DNA of 15,502 nt, from positions 55,449 to 70,950 of the forward strand of contig DMOI01000047.1 in the NCBI GenBank assembly GCA_003452395.1. Reading direction: 5' to 3'. The position numbers and the translations under genes were made by a program. Shown here piece by piece: positions 1-6,176 of the stretch (position 1 is the first letter of the stretch; each line of letters begins with the position of its first letter). The notes beneath the pieces are model-generated. The model was given only the letters and a program-made list of their open reading frames with translations, searched no databases and was not told the DNA's origin. The stretch is from Clostridiales bacterium. GTDB taxonomy: Bacteria; Bacillota; Clostridia; Lachnospirales; UBA12420.

Positions 1-35
1 GTGAATCATTTCTTTGCGTCTATCTATTTATATTT

Positions 36-42
36 CCTCCTT
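36..42 (-). promoter_or_regulatory. Shine-Dalgarno-like AAGGAGG after the SOD-like gene
   Basis: AAGGAGG on the minus strand sits directly after the TAG stop of the SOD-like gene, which suggests that another gene follows in the same operon to the left of the window. No ATG, GTG or TTG lies at normal spacing. The first ATG (position 9) is 26 nt away, so the start cannot be assigned from this window. Confidence 0.3.
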
Positions 43-657
43 CTACACAAATGAAACTTCTGCAGCTACAACTTTTGCTAATCTATCATTGGCTACTTTC
101 CAGTCTACATTCATCATTACATTATTTAAATACGATACTCGGTCTTGACCGTAATCCATAAAATATGCATGCTCATATACATCGACTACCAAAAGAGGTA
201 TTGAGTCAACAATAACTCCCTTATCATGTGCATCTAACCCACATATATGCAGTTTGTTAAAAGTTTTATCATATGATAGAACCGCCCATCCTCTAACACT
301 CTGAGCTACATCCTTAAACCTTTTTTCAAAAGTTGCATAGTTACCGTATTCTTTATTTATCATATCCATAATCTTTCCTTCACACTTACTATTTTGCTTA
401 TTTAGATTTCCAAAATAATACTCATGAAGCTTTACAGCATCAACTGCATATGCCTCCCCAACCTTTAGTCCTCTTATCTTACTATATGTGTGATCTGGTA
501 ACCCCAAATCCGTTTGTGAATTTAATGCAGTCATAGTCTCGTTTGTCTTATTTACGTAATTAGTATAAATTTTGTAATGTTCACCTAACTGCTTGTCCGA
601 TAAAACATCAACACCGTTAAAATTAAATTGTTTTGCTTGAATATTCAAATTAATCAT
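43..657 (-). CDS. Fe/Mn superoxide dismutase family protein
   Basis: A 204-aa protein of the iron/manganese superoxide dismutase fold, which dismutates superoxide to H2O2 and O2. The four expected metal ligands are visible: His27 (in EHYKIYTNYVNKTN), His78 (in KLHEYYFGNL), and Asp159 and His163 (in DVYEHAYFMDYG). Trp124 sits at the usual GW site. The second-sphere Gln of MnSODs (usually in an NQD motif) appears to be His144 in DAHD, and the FeSOD Gln position four residues before the second ligand is Ala74. Metal preference is therefore unclear. The N-terminus is shorter than in the usual SodA. The start is uncertain: GGGAGG abuts the ATG at 657 with no spacing, whereas the TTG codon at 648 would sit 8 nt from it. 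The LysM gene lies 62 nt upstream, so the two may be co-expressed. A role in the spore envelope is conceivable but not shown. Confidence 0.85.
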   Translation of the reverse strand: MINLNIQAKQFNFNGVDVLSDKQLGEHYKIYTNYVNKTNETMTALNSQTDLGLPDHTYSKIRGLKVGEAYAVDAVKLHEYYFGNLNKQNSKCEGKIMDMINKEYGNYATFEKRFKDVAQSVRGWAVLSYDKTFNKLHICGLDAHDKGVIVDSIPLLVVDVYEHAYFMDYGQDRVSYLNNVMMNVDWKVANDRLAKVVAAEVSFV

Positions 658-719
658 CCTCCCTTTTGCTGTTGCTAACCACCAGCCATGTCAAACTAAC
701 TGTATATTATTAGTATATC

Positions 720-1787
720 CTAATCCATAGGTATTATTAACTCTTGTCCAACATATATTTTATTAGCACTCGAAAGCTTATTTGCTTCCATTATTTTATT
801 AGCTTTATCTGTAGTATTATAATGCAAAAAACTTATTTTATTCAAATTATCCCCTTGTTTTACAATATATTTTGTATATTTATCTTTATTATCTTGGGTA
901 CCTAAATTACTCTGCTCCTCTCCAATTGCAATTTGCTTTTCTTCATCAGCTAAATTTGCTGTTACAGGGACACTATCTTGATTATTTACCTTCTCCTGCA
1001 ACATTACATAACCTTCGTTTAAAAAAGTTACTTTTGACTCAACATCATTTATCTTTTCTAGACTTTTAATCATTCCAAACCCCATAATAACACACATGAT
1101 AAGCATTGCAAATCCAAGACTCGCCATCATTCTCGAGGCATTTGGGTTTCTTTCATTCTTTATAATATTGGGCTTTGTCGTAACTATAGTCTTACTTTTA
1201 TAATCTGCCACCCTTTTAGTCTGTAACCCTGGTTCTATTTTGTTATCTGATGTGTAGTTTTGCATTTCTTTATTTTTTTCATAATGTACATAAAACCCCT
1301 GCAGCTTAGTCAACATATTATCCCTAAAGAAATACATTTCTTCAACATCATCCTCGTAATTTGTTAAAAATAAAATTTTATTACCGCCATTAAAGTTTAT
1401 CCTATGAAATAGCTTATCATACTCGACAGCTCTTTTTATATCCTCATCAGTTGCGTGCATCCAACCTATCATCTCATAATCTGGATAATAGTTTTTTTGT
1501 TCTTCCTCTATAAACAGCTTTATCCTATCTGGCATAACACTCGTATCATCAAAAGAACTCTTTAAGTTACATCTAATTACCCCCTTTATCATAATCACTT
1601 TTTCTAACTGGTTTTTATGTACCTTACCTACTAAAGCACAATATTTATTTTTAGGACCTTCACCTTTTGCATATTGCTTTAGATAATTATATACATAGTC
1701 CTCCATATAGATTTTTAAAAAATTATCAACACCTCCTATTTGCTTTACATTTTTAGGAATTTCAAACTTATCACCAAACTCTAACAA
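720..1787 (-). CDS. Membrane protein with degenerate JAMM/MPN-like domain and C-terminal LysM
   Basis: A 355-aa protein in three parts. Residues about 1-172 resemble a JAMM/MPN domain: the family's GWYHSHP strand-loop appears as IGWMHATDED (107-116), followed by a D-x3-F segment, a LFLTN strand (139-143) and an ending GFYVHY like the family's GGFYVY. The second histidine of the HxH zinc motif is missing, so peptidase activity is unlikely. Residues about 221-240 form one hydrophobic membrane segment, then a short coiled-coil-like stretch (245-268). Residues about 307-353 are a LysM domain (YIVKQGDNLNKIS ... VGQELIIP) that should bind peptidoglycan or a related glycan. The predicted topology is MPN-like part inside, LysM outside. 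The start is TTG, supported by AGGAGG 8 nt upstream. The SOD-like gene follows after 62 nt. Domain assignment of the N-terminus is by eye; the LysM call is firm. Confidence 0.75.
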   Translation of the reverse strand: MLEFGDKFEIPKNVKQIGGVDNFLKIYMEDYVYNYLKQYAKGEGPKNKYCALVGKVHKNQLEKVIMIKGVIRCNLKSSFDDTSVMPDRIKLFIEEEQKNYYPDYEMIGWMHATDEDIKRAVEYDKLFHRINFNGGNKILFLTNYEDDVEEMYFFRDNMLTKLQGFYVHYEKNKEMQNYTSDNKIEPGLQTKRVADYKSKTIVTTKPNIIKNERNPNASRMMASLGFAMLIMCVIMGFGMIKSLEKINDVESKVTFLNEGYVMLQEKVNNQDSVPVTANLADEEKQIAIGEEQSNLGTQDNKDKYTKYIVKQGDNLNKISFLHYNTTDKANKIMEANKLSSANKIYVGQELIIPMD

Positions 1788-1803
1788 ATAAAACGCCTCC
1801 TGG

Positions 1804-1862
1804 TTAGCTACCAGTTACCTGTGGCAAGTAAAATAATTTACCAGCCACCTTTCACTAGTCAC
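1804..1862. repeat. Degenerate ACCAG-type heptad-like repeats in the LysM gene upstream region
   Basis: The plus strand carries irregular copies of ACCAGTT/ACCAGCC-like words (taccagttacc, ttaccagccacc, cactagtcac) just upstream of the LysM gene. A related block (aaccaccagcca) occurs at about 675-690 before the SOD-like gene. Copies are imperfect and few, so this may be only a compositional tract. Confidence 0.25.
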
Positions 1863-1921
1863 ATAAAATATAATTTTTTAACTTGTACATATATATAGAT
1901 ATACCATACATATTTTACATA

Positions 1922-1971
1922 TTTTGCCAAAAGAAGTCGAGGATTTAAAAAAATTTAAAATTTTGGTAAAA
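1922..1971. repeat. Long-loop inverted repeat TTTTGCCAAAA / TTTTGGTAAAA
   Basis: Two 11-nt arms at 1922-1932 and 1961-1971 are complementary except for one position (a G-T wobble on one strand) and are separated by an AT-rich 28-nt loop. It lies between the terminator of the 307-aa gene and the LysM gene, upstream of any LysM promoter. Function is unknown. I could not identify a convincing sigma-A or sporulation-sigma promoter for the LysM gene in the remaining intergenic DNA. Confidence 0.35.
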
Positions 1972-1996
1972 AGAAAAAACCTACATGTGTAGGTCT
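1967..1996 (-). terminator. Intrinsic terminator downstream of the 307-aa gene
   Basis: On the minus strand the hairpin ACCTAC-acat-GTAGGT (1979-1994) is followed directly by TTTTTTCTTTTT. This is a classic rho-independent terminator about 70 nt after the stop codon of the 307-aa gene. It insulates that gene from the LysM/SOD pair. Confidence 0.85.
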
Positions 1997-2063
1997 TCTT
2001 GTATTATGTGTTTATATTTTAGTTGTATTTGGATAAATTTTAGCATATAGCATACAAAAATTA

Positions 2064-2987
2064 TTATGCTTTCTCTAAACTATTGACCTCATCAAAAGTT
2101 ACTTCTACAACAGGTGCTTCTGATAATTCAGAACCTATTAACATTCCTTCTACCGATTCAGAACTGCTAATAACAACCCTCTTCATTCCTTCTTCAATAT
2201 CGTTTATCTGTCCAGATATATATATAATCCCTCTTACTGCATGTTTAGAAACCTCTGTCGGCATATTTTCAGCCGCTTTATCCCAACTCAAGCTATCTAT
2301 ACGTTTTATATTTCCTTCACATTCTCTTATAACAGATGGCTTCTTAATTGGAATTACTCCTGCATTTTCAATTACTTCCGAATATGATGTATAACCCTCT
2401 ATTCCGTTAAACTCACTTTCTTCAACACTACATTCTTTAATTAGCTTTGAATTAGGTGTAGTTTCAAAACCACTTGCCACATGTGTAAATAATTTGGACT
2501 TTCCATTTTTTAATATAGTTATATGTTTTAAATTTGATCCATCAACTCCTTTATATTTAGCTTGCATACTCTTACCAAAGGAATTTTCTTTAACTTCAGA
2601 TGAAAAACGCTGTTCATCCTTATATACTTCTATATTAGTCTTAATAACTACAGGGTCAAAGATTCCACGTGGTCTCACGATATCCTTAGTTCTCACAGTT
2701 ATTACCTTCTTGCCATCAGACTTTTCTGATGTTTTTGATTCGTATCCTATTACTATACTATCAGGACTAATTACATATGTGGTTTTAACACCATCTACCT
2801 CATGTAAAAGTTTAACATCACCTCTGCCCGTTACCCGTCTCCAAATAGCTCCTTTTTGCTTAATACCCTTTTTCTCCAAACCTTTCCTGTTATGTTTCTC
2901 TATTAATGAGTCAATATCCTTTATGTCAAACCCATTCAATCCCATTAATTCTCCTAACTCCTTACCAACTAACTCCATACCATCCAT
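2064..2987 (-). CDS. Protein of unknown function (307 aa), soluble, beta-rich
   Basis: I do not recognise this family. The protein has no signal peptide or membrane segment and is rich in Lys, Glu, Ser and Val. It begins with a predicted helical, charged segment (about 1-45), followed by strand-like alternating stretches (about 57-175: VKTTYVISPDSIVIGYES, KKVITVRTKD, LKHITILKNGKSKLFTH). The C-terminal part (about 248-300) is again strand-rich and ends acidic. Only two cysteines are present (186 and 223), with no metal motif or nucleotide-binding motif. The ATG start has GAGGAG 9 nt upstream. The gene is monocistronic: consensus promoter at 3047-3075, terminator at 1967-1996. A short stretch (SFGKSMQAKYKG, 136-147) loosely resembles EFGKIVTKYKDG (103-114) in the 470-aa neighbour, so the two could be distant relatives; this is weak. 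Confidence 0.7.
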   Translation of the reverse strand: MDGMELVGKELGELMGLNGFDIKDIDSLIEKHNRKGLEKKGIKQKGAIWRRVTGRGDVKLLHEVDGVKTTYVISPDSIVIGYESKTSEKSDGKKVITVRTKDIVRPRGIFDPVVIKTNIEVYKDEQRFSSEVKENSFGKSMQAKYKGVDGSNLKHITILKNGKSKLFTHVASGFETTPNSKLIKECSVEESEFNGIEGYTSYSEVIENAGVIPIKKPSVIRECEGNIKRIDSLSWDKAAENMPTEVSKHAVRGIIYISGQINDIEEGMKRVVISSSESVEGMLIGSELSEAPVVEVTFDEVNSLEKA

Positions 2988-3031
2988 AGCATAACTCTCC
3001 TCTGTTGTACTTTCTATATAATCTTTTTTTG

Positions 3032-3049
3032 AATAACTTAAGAGTTATT
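3032..3049. promoter_or_regulatory. Operator-like inverted repeat at the transcription start of the 307-aa gene
   Basis: AATAACT-taag-AGTTATT is a perfect 7-bp inverted repeat with a 4-nt centre. It overlaps the -10 box (3047-3052) and the predicted start point (about 3040). This position suits a repressor operator. A role as an RNA hairpin in the 5' end is the alternative. Confidence 0.45.
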
Positions 3050-3075
3050 ATATTCTATATTTTTACATTTGTCAA
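3047..3075 (-). promoter_or_regulatory. Consensus sigma-A-type promoter of the 307-aa gene
   Basis: On the minus strand TTGACA (3075-3070), a 17-nt spacer and TATAAT (3052-3047) match the housekeeping consensus at all 12 positions. The predicted start near 3040 gives a 5' leader of about 53 nt before the ATG at 2987. Confidence 0.8.
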
Positions 3076-3136
3076 TGTTTTATGTTAATATTTTACATTG
3101 TGGAATTACGCCCTATAAATACAAATTGTCATATGG

Positions 3137-4549
3137 TTACATATTAATTTCTTGTGTTTGGTCTGTTTCCGCTTCCATTTTTATGTCATATTTTGACATT
3201 ATAGGTCCTACCATACATAGGTCAGTTAGATTTTCTACACCATCTAGCACCTGCAAATTATTAATACTTGTAATTGTAATCACATCAATTGGCAAACCTT
3301 CTAGAGATCGCAGTTCTCTTATAGATGCCTCGAACATTGTATCACTTTGACCTTCTTCGTTGTTCTCATCCTCTTGTCGATAATCTAAAGCAAGTTTAAC
3401 TTCATCTCCTACAAAACGCATTAGATTTACTACATCATACGCATAATCGCAAATATCTAAGTTTTCTTCAATCTTCTCAGAAATATCTGGCATCTTTTGC
3501 AATAAATCACTGTATCTATTTACTTTCATTCGATAAGCTATACCTGTTCCAAATGTCAACTTAACCCTATAAATTTCTTCTTTCTTTTCACTTGCTTCTT
3601 TATTTTTACACTTTATCGCTTCTAGTTCACCCGTTAGCATTTCAGTATATGAATTAGGTTGCTTTCTATAATGCCCATTGTGATCTTCCATACTAGGAAT
3701 AAATCCAACAATTGTAGCATCATCTTCTTTGTCACTACCTGGCGTCTCACATATATAAACTATTGGGCTCGCACTTTTAAAGTTATTTATATATCCAATC
3801 GGATTAACCGTATTTTTTATGGTCGCTCTTATTGTATTATCTATTATATTTCCAGTATAATCTAATGTAAAATCCAAATTACAGCTTTCACCTTTTTCAT
3901 CTACATCATACATTATTAGTCCCTTTATACCTTCATTCATATAATTACACTTTTTTATTCCAAAATTTCTTTCAGTACCTTTAAGCTTTCCTCTAATCTT
4001 TCCTGCCTCGTTAAACACACATTTTTGATGTTCTTCCCATTCATGACTTCCACTAGCATTTAGAGGTCCATAAATATCTATTGTACTTACCGCCCTATCC
4101 TTCGATATCTTTAGAGTCCGACCATCCTTTTCATACCTACAGTAAACTTTCTTTTCTGGCTTTAACGTGCCTCTTTGGTACCCAACACCATACTCACTAT
4201 ATATTTCCCCATCTTTATATTTTGTAACTATTTTACCAAATTCACTTTCTGAATCATTCTGCATTACCACCGGATGATTCCTGGCAACCTCTATCTTTTG
4301 AATTATTTGCCCTTTTGAAAAATCCTCAATATGCAATGCTCCGTTTTCCTCAAACACTTTAACCGTTTCTACTTTATCAGAATCTTTTCCTGTTACATCT
4401 ATAACTAATTCACCATCATCTGTAACATGATAATTTATTCTTTTATTACCATCAAAAATATACGAAAAATCCTTAAGAACGTTTATTTCTTCCATGTAGC
4501 TTTTTAAATCCTCTATTTCTTTTGTTGATTCAATAACGCATTCAATCAT
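3137..4549 (-). CDS. Protein of unknown function (470 aa), possible LRR-like C-terminus
   Basis: I do not recognise the family. The protein is cytoplasmic-looking: no signal peptide or membrane span, highly charged, with scattered unpaired cysteines. A short helical N-terminus (1-28) leads into many short strand-turn units with DG/NG/KG turns (for example DDGELVIDVTG 44-54, YKDGEIYSEYG 111-121, FNEAGKIRGKLKG 179-191, YTGNIIDNT 231-239). This gives a MORN- or YD-like impression of beta-hairpin repeats without matching either consensus. Residues 411-447 (RELRSLEGLP ... NLQVLDGVENLTDL) look like one or two leucine-rich-repeat units of the LxxLxxL type. The ATG has GGGGAG just upstream, and a strong promoter (4585-4613) drives it. 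It lies between the leader-distal end of the CRISPR array and the 307-aa gene, on the same strand. Function cannot be inferred. Confidence 0.7.
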   Translation of the reverse strand: MIECVIESTKEIEDLKSYMEEINVLKDFSYIFDGNKRINYHVTDDGELVIDVTGKDSDKVETVKVFEENGALHIEDFSKGQIIQKIEVARNHPVVMQNDSESEFGKIVTKYKDGEIYSEYGVGYQRGTLKPEKKVYCRYEKDGRTLKISKDRAVSTIDIYGPLNASGSHEWEEHQKCVFNEAGKIRGKLKGTERNFGIKKCNYMNEGIKGLIMYDVDEKGESCNLDFTLDYTGNIIDNTIRATIKNTVNPIGYINNFKSASPIVYICETPGSDKEDDATIVGFIPSMEDHNGHYRKQPNSYTEMLTGELEAIKCKNKEASEKKEEIYRVKLTFGTGIAYRMKVNRYSDLLQKMPDISEKIEENLDICDYAYDVVNLMRFVGDEVKLALDYRQEDENNEEGQSDTMFEASIRELRSLEGLPIDVITITSINNLQVLDGVENLTDLCMVGPIMSKYDIKMEAETDQTQEINM

Positions 4550-4584
4550 TTGAAGCTCCCCTTTTTTATCTTTTGTTTTCCATT

Positions 4585-4613
4585 ATCATACAATAGCCCA
4601 GTTTATTTGTCAA
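4585..4613 (-). promoter_or_regulatory. Sigma-A-type promoter of the 470-aa gene
   Basis: On the minus strand TTGACA (4613-4608), a 17-nt spacer and TATGAT (4590-4585) match the consensus at 11 of 12 positions. The predicted start near 4578 leaves about 29 nt to the ATG at 4549. It lies just beyond the end of the CRISPR array, so the gene does not depend on array read-through. Confidence 0.75.
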
Positions 4614-4620
4614 CATTTTT

Positions 4621-4646
4621 TTCATAAATCCTACTATGATTAAAAC
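4621..4646 (-). repeat. Decayed CRISPR repeat remnant at the leader-distal end
   Basis: Read on the minus strand this starts GTTTTAATC, identical to the first nine bases of the repeat. It then lacks the next five bases (TTACC) and resumes with ATAGTaGGA and a diverged tail. It lies 27 nt beyond the last intact repeat, shorter than the 35-38-nt spacers, as expected for an eroding old end. Confidence 0.55.
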
Positions 4647-4673
4647 TAATAAAAGTGGGTGTGAATAAAAAGG

Positions 4674-5764
4674 ATTTACATTCCACTATGGTAAGATTAA
4701 AACACGTGCATAAGACTTTTCACCTTTTCGCCTCTTTTATTTACATTCCACTATGGTAAGATTAAAACAGTACTTACTAAAACATCAAGTATCGGTTGTA
4801 TAACATTTACATTCCACTATGGTAAGATTAAAACAACATATCAAATCTCTCCTCTTATAATTTTAATTGCTATTTACATTCCACTATGGTAAGATTAAAA
4901 CCATAAATGAATGTGAGAAAACTGCTATTCTTCCATCATTTACATTCCACTATGGTAAGATTAAAACAGTAAAAAGAAAAAAGTGAGATATTCAACGATA
5001 CAATTTACATTCCACTATGGTAAGATTAAAACTTAAGCTATTATGTGTATATGCACACATGTTATACACATTTACATTCCACTATGGTAAGATTAAAACA
5101 AAAACTGTTTGAATACCGCAAAGCATTGTTGACGGATTTACATTCCACTATGGTAAGATTAAAACGTGTTTTTTTATTGTCGCATAGACAATTAAATTCA
5201 AGATTTACATTCCACTATGGTAAGATTAAAACCACCCTATGAGTTAATCGAAAAGCATTTGCGAATGCTTATTTACATTCCACTATGGTAAGATTAAAAC
5301 GCTTCACTTTGTAAACATTCTAAAACTTCATCTGCTGTATTTACATTCCACTATGGTAAGATTAAAACATAAATACGAAAACGGACTGGGTAACTGGTCC
5401 GATATTTACATTCCACTATGGTAAGATTAAAACTGTAACCGCATATTTGTACGTACCAATTGCAAATGTATTTACATTCCACTATGGTAAGATTAAAACG
5501 GTGGAACTAAGACAACAACTATCTCAACTATAAGGATTTACATTCCACTATGGTAAGATTAAAACATAGACACAGCAGAAAAATACCCGAGCATAGCTAT
5601 AATTTACATTCCACTATGGTAAGATTAAAACAAATAAGGCAATAGATATAACCGTAACCCATTCTAGATTTACATTCCACTATGGTAAGATTAAAACAGT
5701 ATCTAAATATAATATCAATACATATTTTTGATATATTTACATTCCACTATGGTAAGATTAAAAC
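4674..5764 (-). CRISPR. CRISPR array, type I-B, 17 repeats and 16 spacers
   Basis: Seventeen copies of a 30-nt repeat start at 4674, 4739, 4805, 4872, 4938, 5003, 5070, 5136, 5203, 5271, 5339, 5404, 5470, 5536, 5602, 5668 and 5735. I see no variant among them. Spacers are 35-38 nt and all different. On the minus strand the repeat begins GTTTTAATCTTACC and ends GTGGAATGTAAAT. This matches the Clostridia I-B style, in which Cas6 cuts to leave an 8-nt 5' tag, here ATGTAAAT. Minus-strand transcription is supported by the cas genes on the same strand, the leader next to cas2 (5765-5888) and the decayed repeat at the opposite end. The newest spacer should be 5698-5734 and the oldest 4704-4738. The repeat has only a weak CCA-tag-TGG stem. 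Spacer targets cannot be judged here. Confidence 0.98.
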
Positions 5765-5772
5765 CCATTAAA

Positions 5773-5800
5773 ATTATAACAAATAATCCGTAATAATCAA
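5773..5800 (-). promoter_or_regulatory. Candidate array promoter with extended -10
   Basis: On the minus strand TTGATT (5800-5795), a 16-nt spacer and TGt-TATAAT (-10 box 5778-5773) form a good extended -10 promoter. The -10 box ends 8 nt before the first repeat (5764), so transcription would begin at, or within a base or two of, the repeat boundary. Confidence 0.55.
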
Positions 5801-5826
5801 TGCTTTTTGCTCAAATTTTTTATATT

Positions 5827-5876
5827 TTTTCTGTCAATGCCGAATAATGCATTTTTCCCTTGATATCGACAGAAAA
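5827..5876. repeat. Nested inverted repeats in the leader
   Basis: The outer arms TTTTCTGTC (5827-5835) and GACAGAAAA (5868-5876) are perfectly complementary over 9 bp. Inside, AATGC (5836-5840) pairs with GCATT (5849-5853) and continues directly from the left outer arm. No T-run follows on the minus strand, so it is not a typical terminator of cas2. It may be a protein-binding or structural leader element. Confidence 0.5.
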
Positions 5877-5888
5877 TTTTAATACCAA

Positions 5889-6170
5889 TTATATAAAATT
5901 ACTTGTCTTATCATCAGTAATTCCCCAGAACTCTTTTTCTAGCCATCTTTCTTCTCTGCTTTTAAAGATTATTACTGAGTCTTTGTCTTTTCTTATATGC
6001 TTGTATATCTCGCTTTTTAATTTCACTAACTGTGCTTTTGTGATTTCCCCCTCAAATACCGAGTTTTGTATATGATGCAAATATTTCTTACATGTTTTAA
6101 ACGTATTTCTAAGTGCCTTCTGACCCGATTTTTCTTCAATCATTATATCATATACTAGTACAACATACAT
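5889..6170 (-). CDS. cas2: CRISPR-associated protein Cas2
   Basis: A 93-aa Cas2, the small ferredoxin-fold partner that bridges Cas1 dimers in the spacer-integration complex. It starts with the typical first strand MYVVLVYDI carrying the conserved Asp8, and has the family motif QNSVFEGEIT (35-44), which defines the dimer/strand region. Length is normal. The start lies 6 nt after the cas1 stop codon, and GGTGGTGATG spanning the cas1 end serves as the ribosome binding site, implying coupled translation. It is the last protein gene of the cas operon; the leader and array follow directly. Confidence 0.96.
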   Translation of the reverse strand: MYVVLVYDIMIEEKSGQKALRNTFKTCKKYLHHIQNSVFEGEITKAQLVKLKSEIYKHIRKDKDSVIIFKSREERWLEKEFWGITDDKTSNFI

Positions 6171-6176
6171 ATACCA

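Larger units (their letters stand above)
5765..5888 (-). promoter_or_regulatory. CRISPR leader between cas2 and the first repeat
   Basis: This AT-rich 124-bp region lies between the cas2 stop codon and the cas2-proximal repeat, the expected place for the leader that carries the array promoter and guides Cas1-Cas2 integration. It holds a candidate promoter (5773-5800) and nested inverted repeats (5827-5876). The second TTGACA (5837-5832) has no matching -10 box at proper spacing. Confidence 0.75.

Noticed and set aside
2083..2994. Plus-strand open frames opposite the 307-aa gene
   Set aside because: Antisense shadows: no ribosome binding sites, Ser/Ile/Pro-rich low-complexity translations, and the minus-strand gene has a promoter, SD and terminator.
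3064..3100. TTTACATT followed by GTGGAAT, resembling pieces of the CRISPR repeat
   Set aside because: Only an 8-nt match plus a fragment in the opposite orientation; expected by chance in AT-rich DNA, and there is no neighbouring repeat at the right spacing.
5045..5242. Plus-strand open frame across the array
   Set aside because: It simply translates the CRISPR repeat (a recurring LHSTMVRLK) with spacers between; not a gene.
5827..5876. Leader inverted repeat as a cas2 terminator
   Set aside because: The loop is long and no T-run follows on the minus strand.
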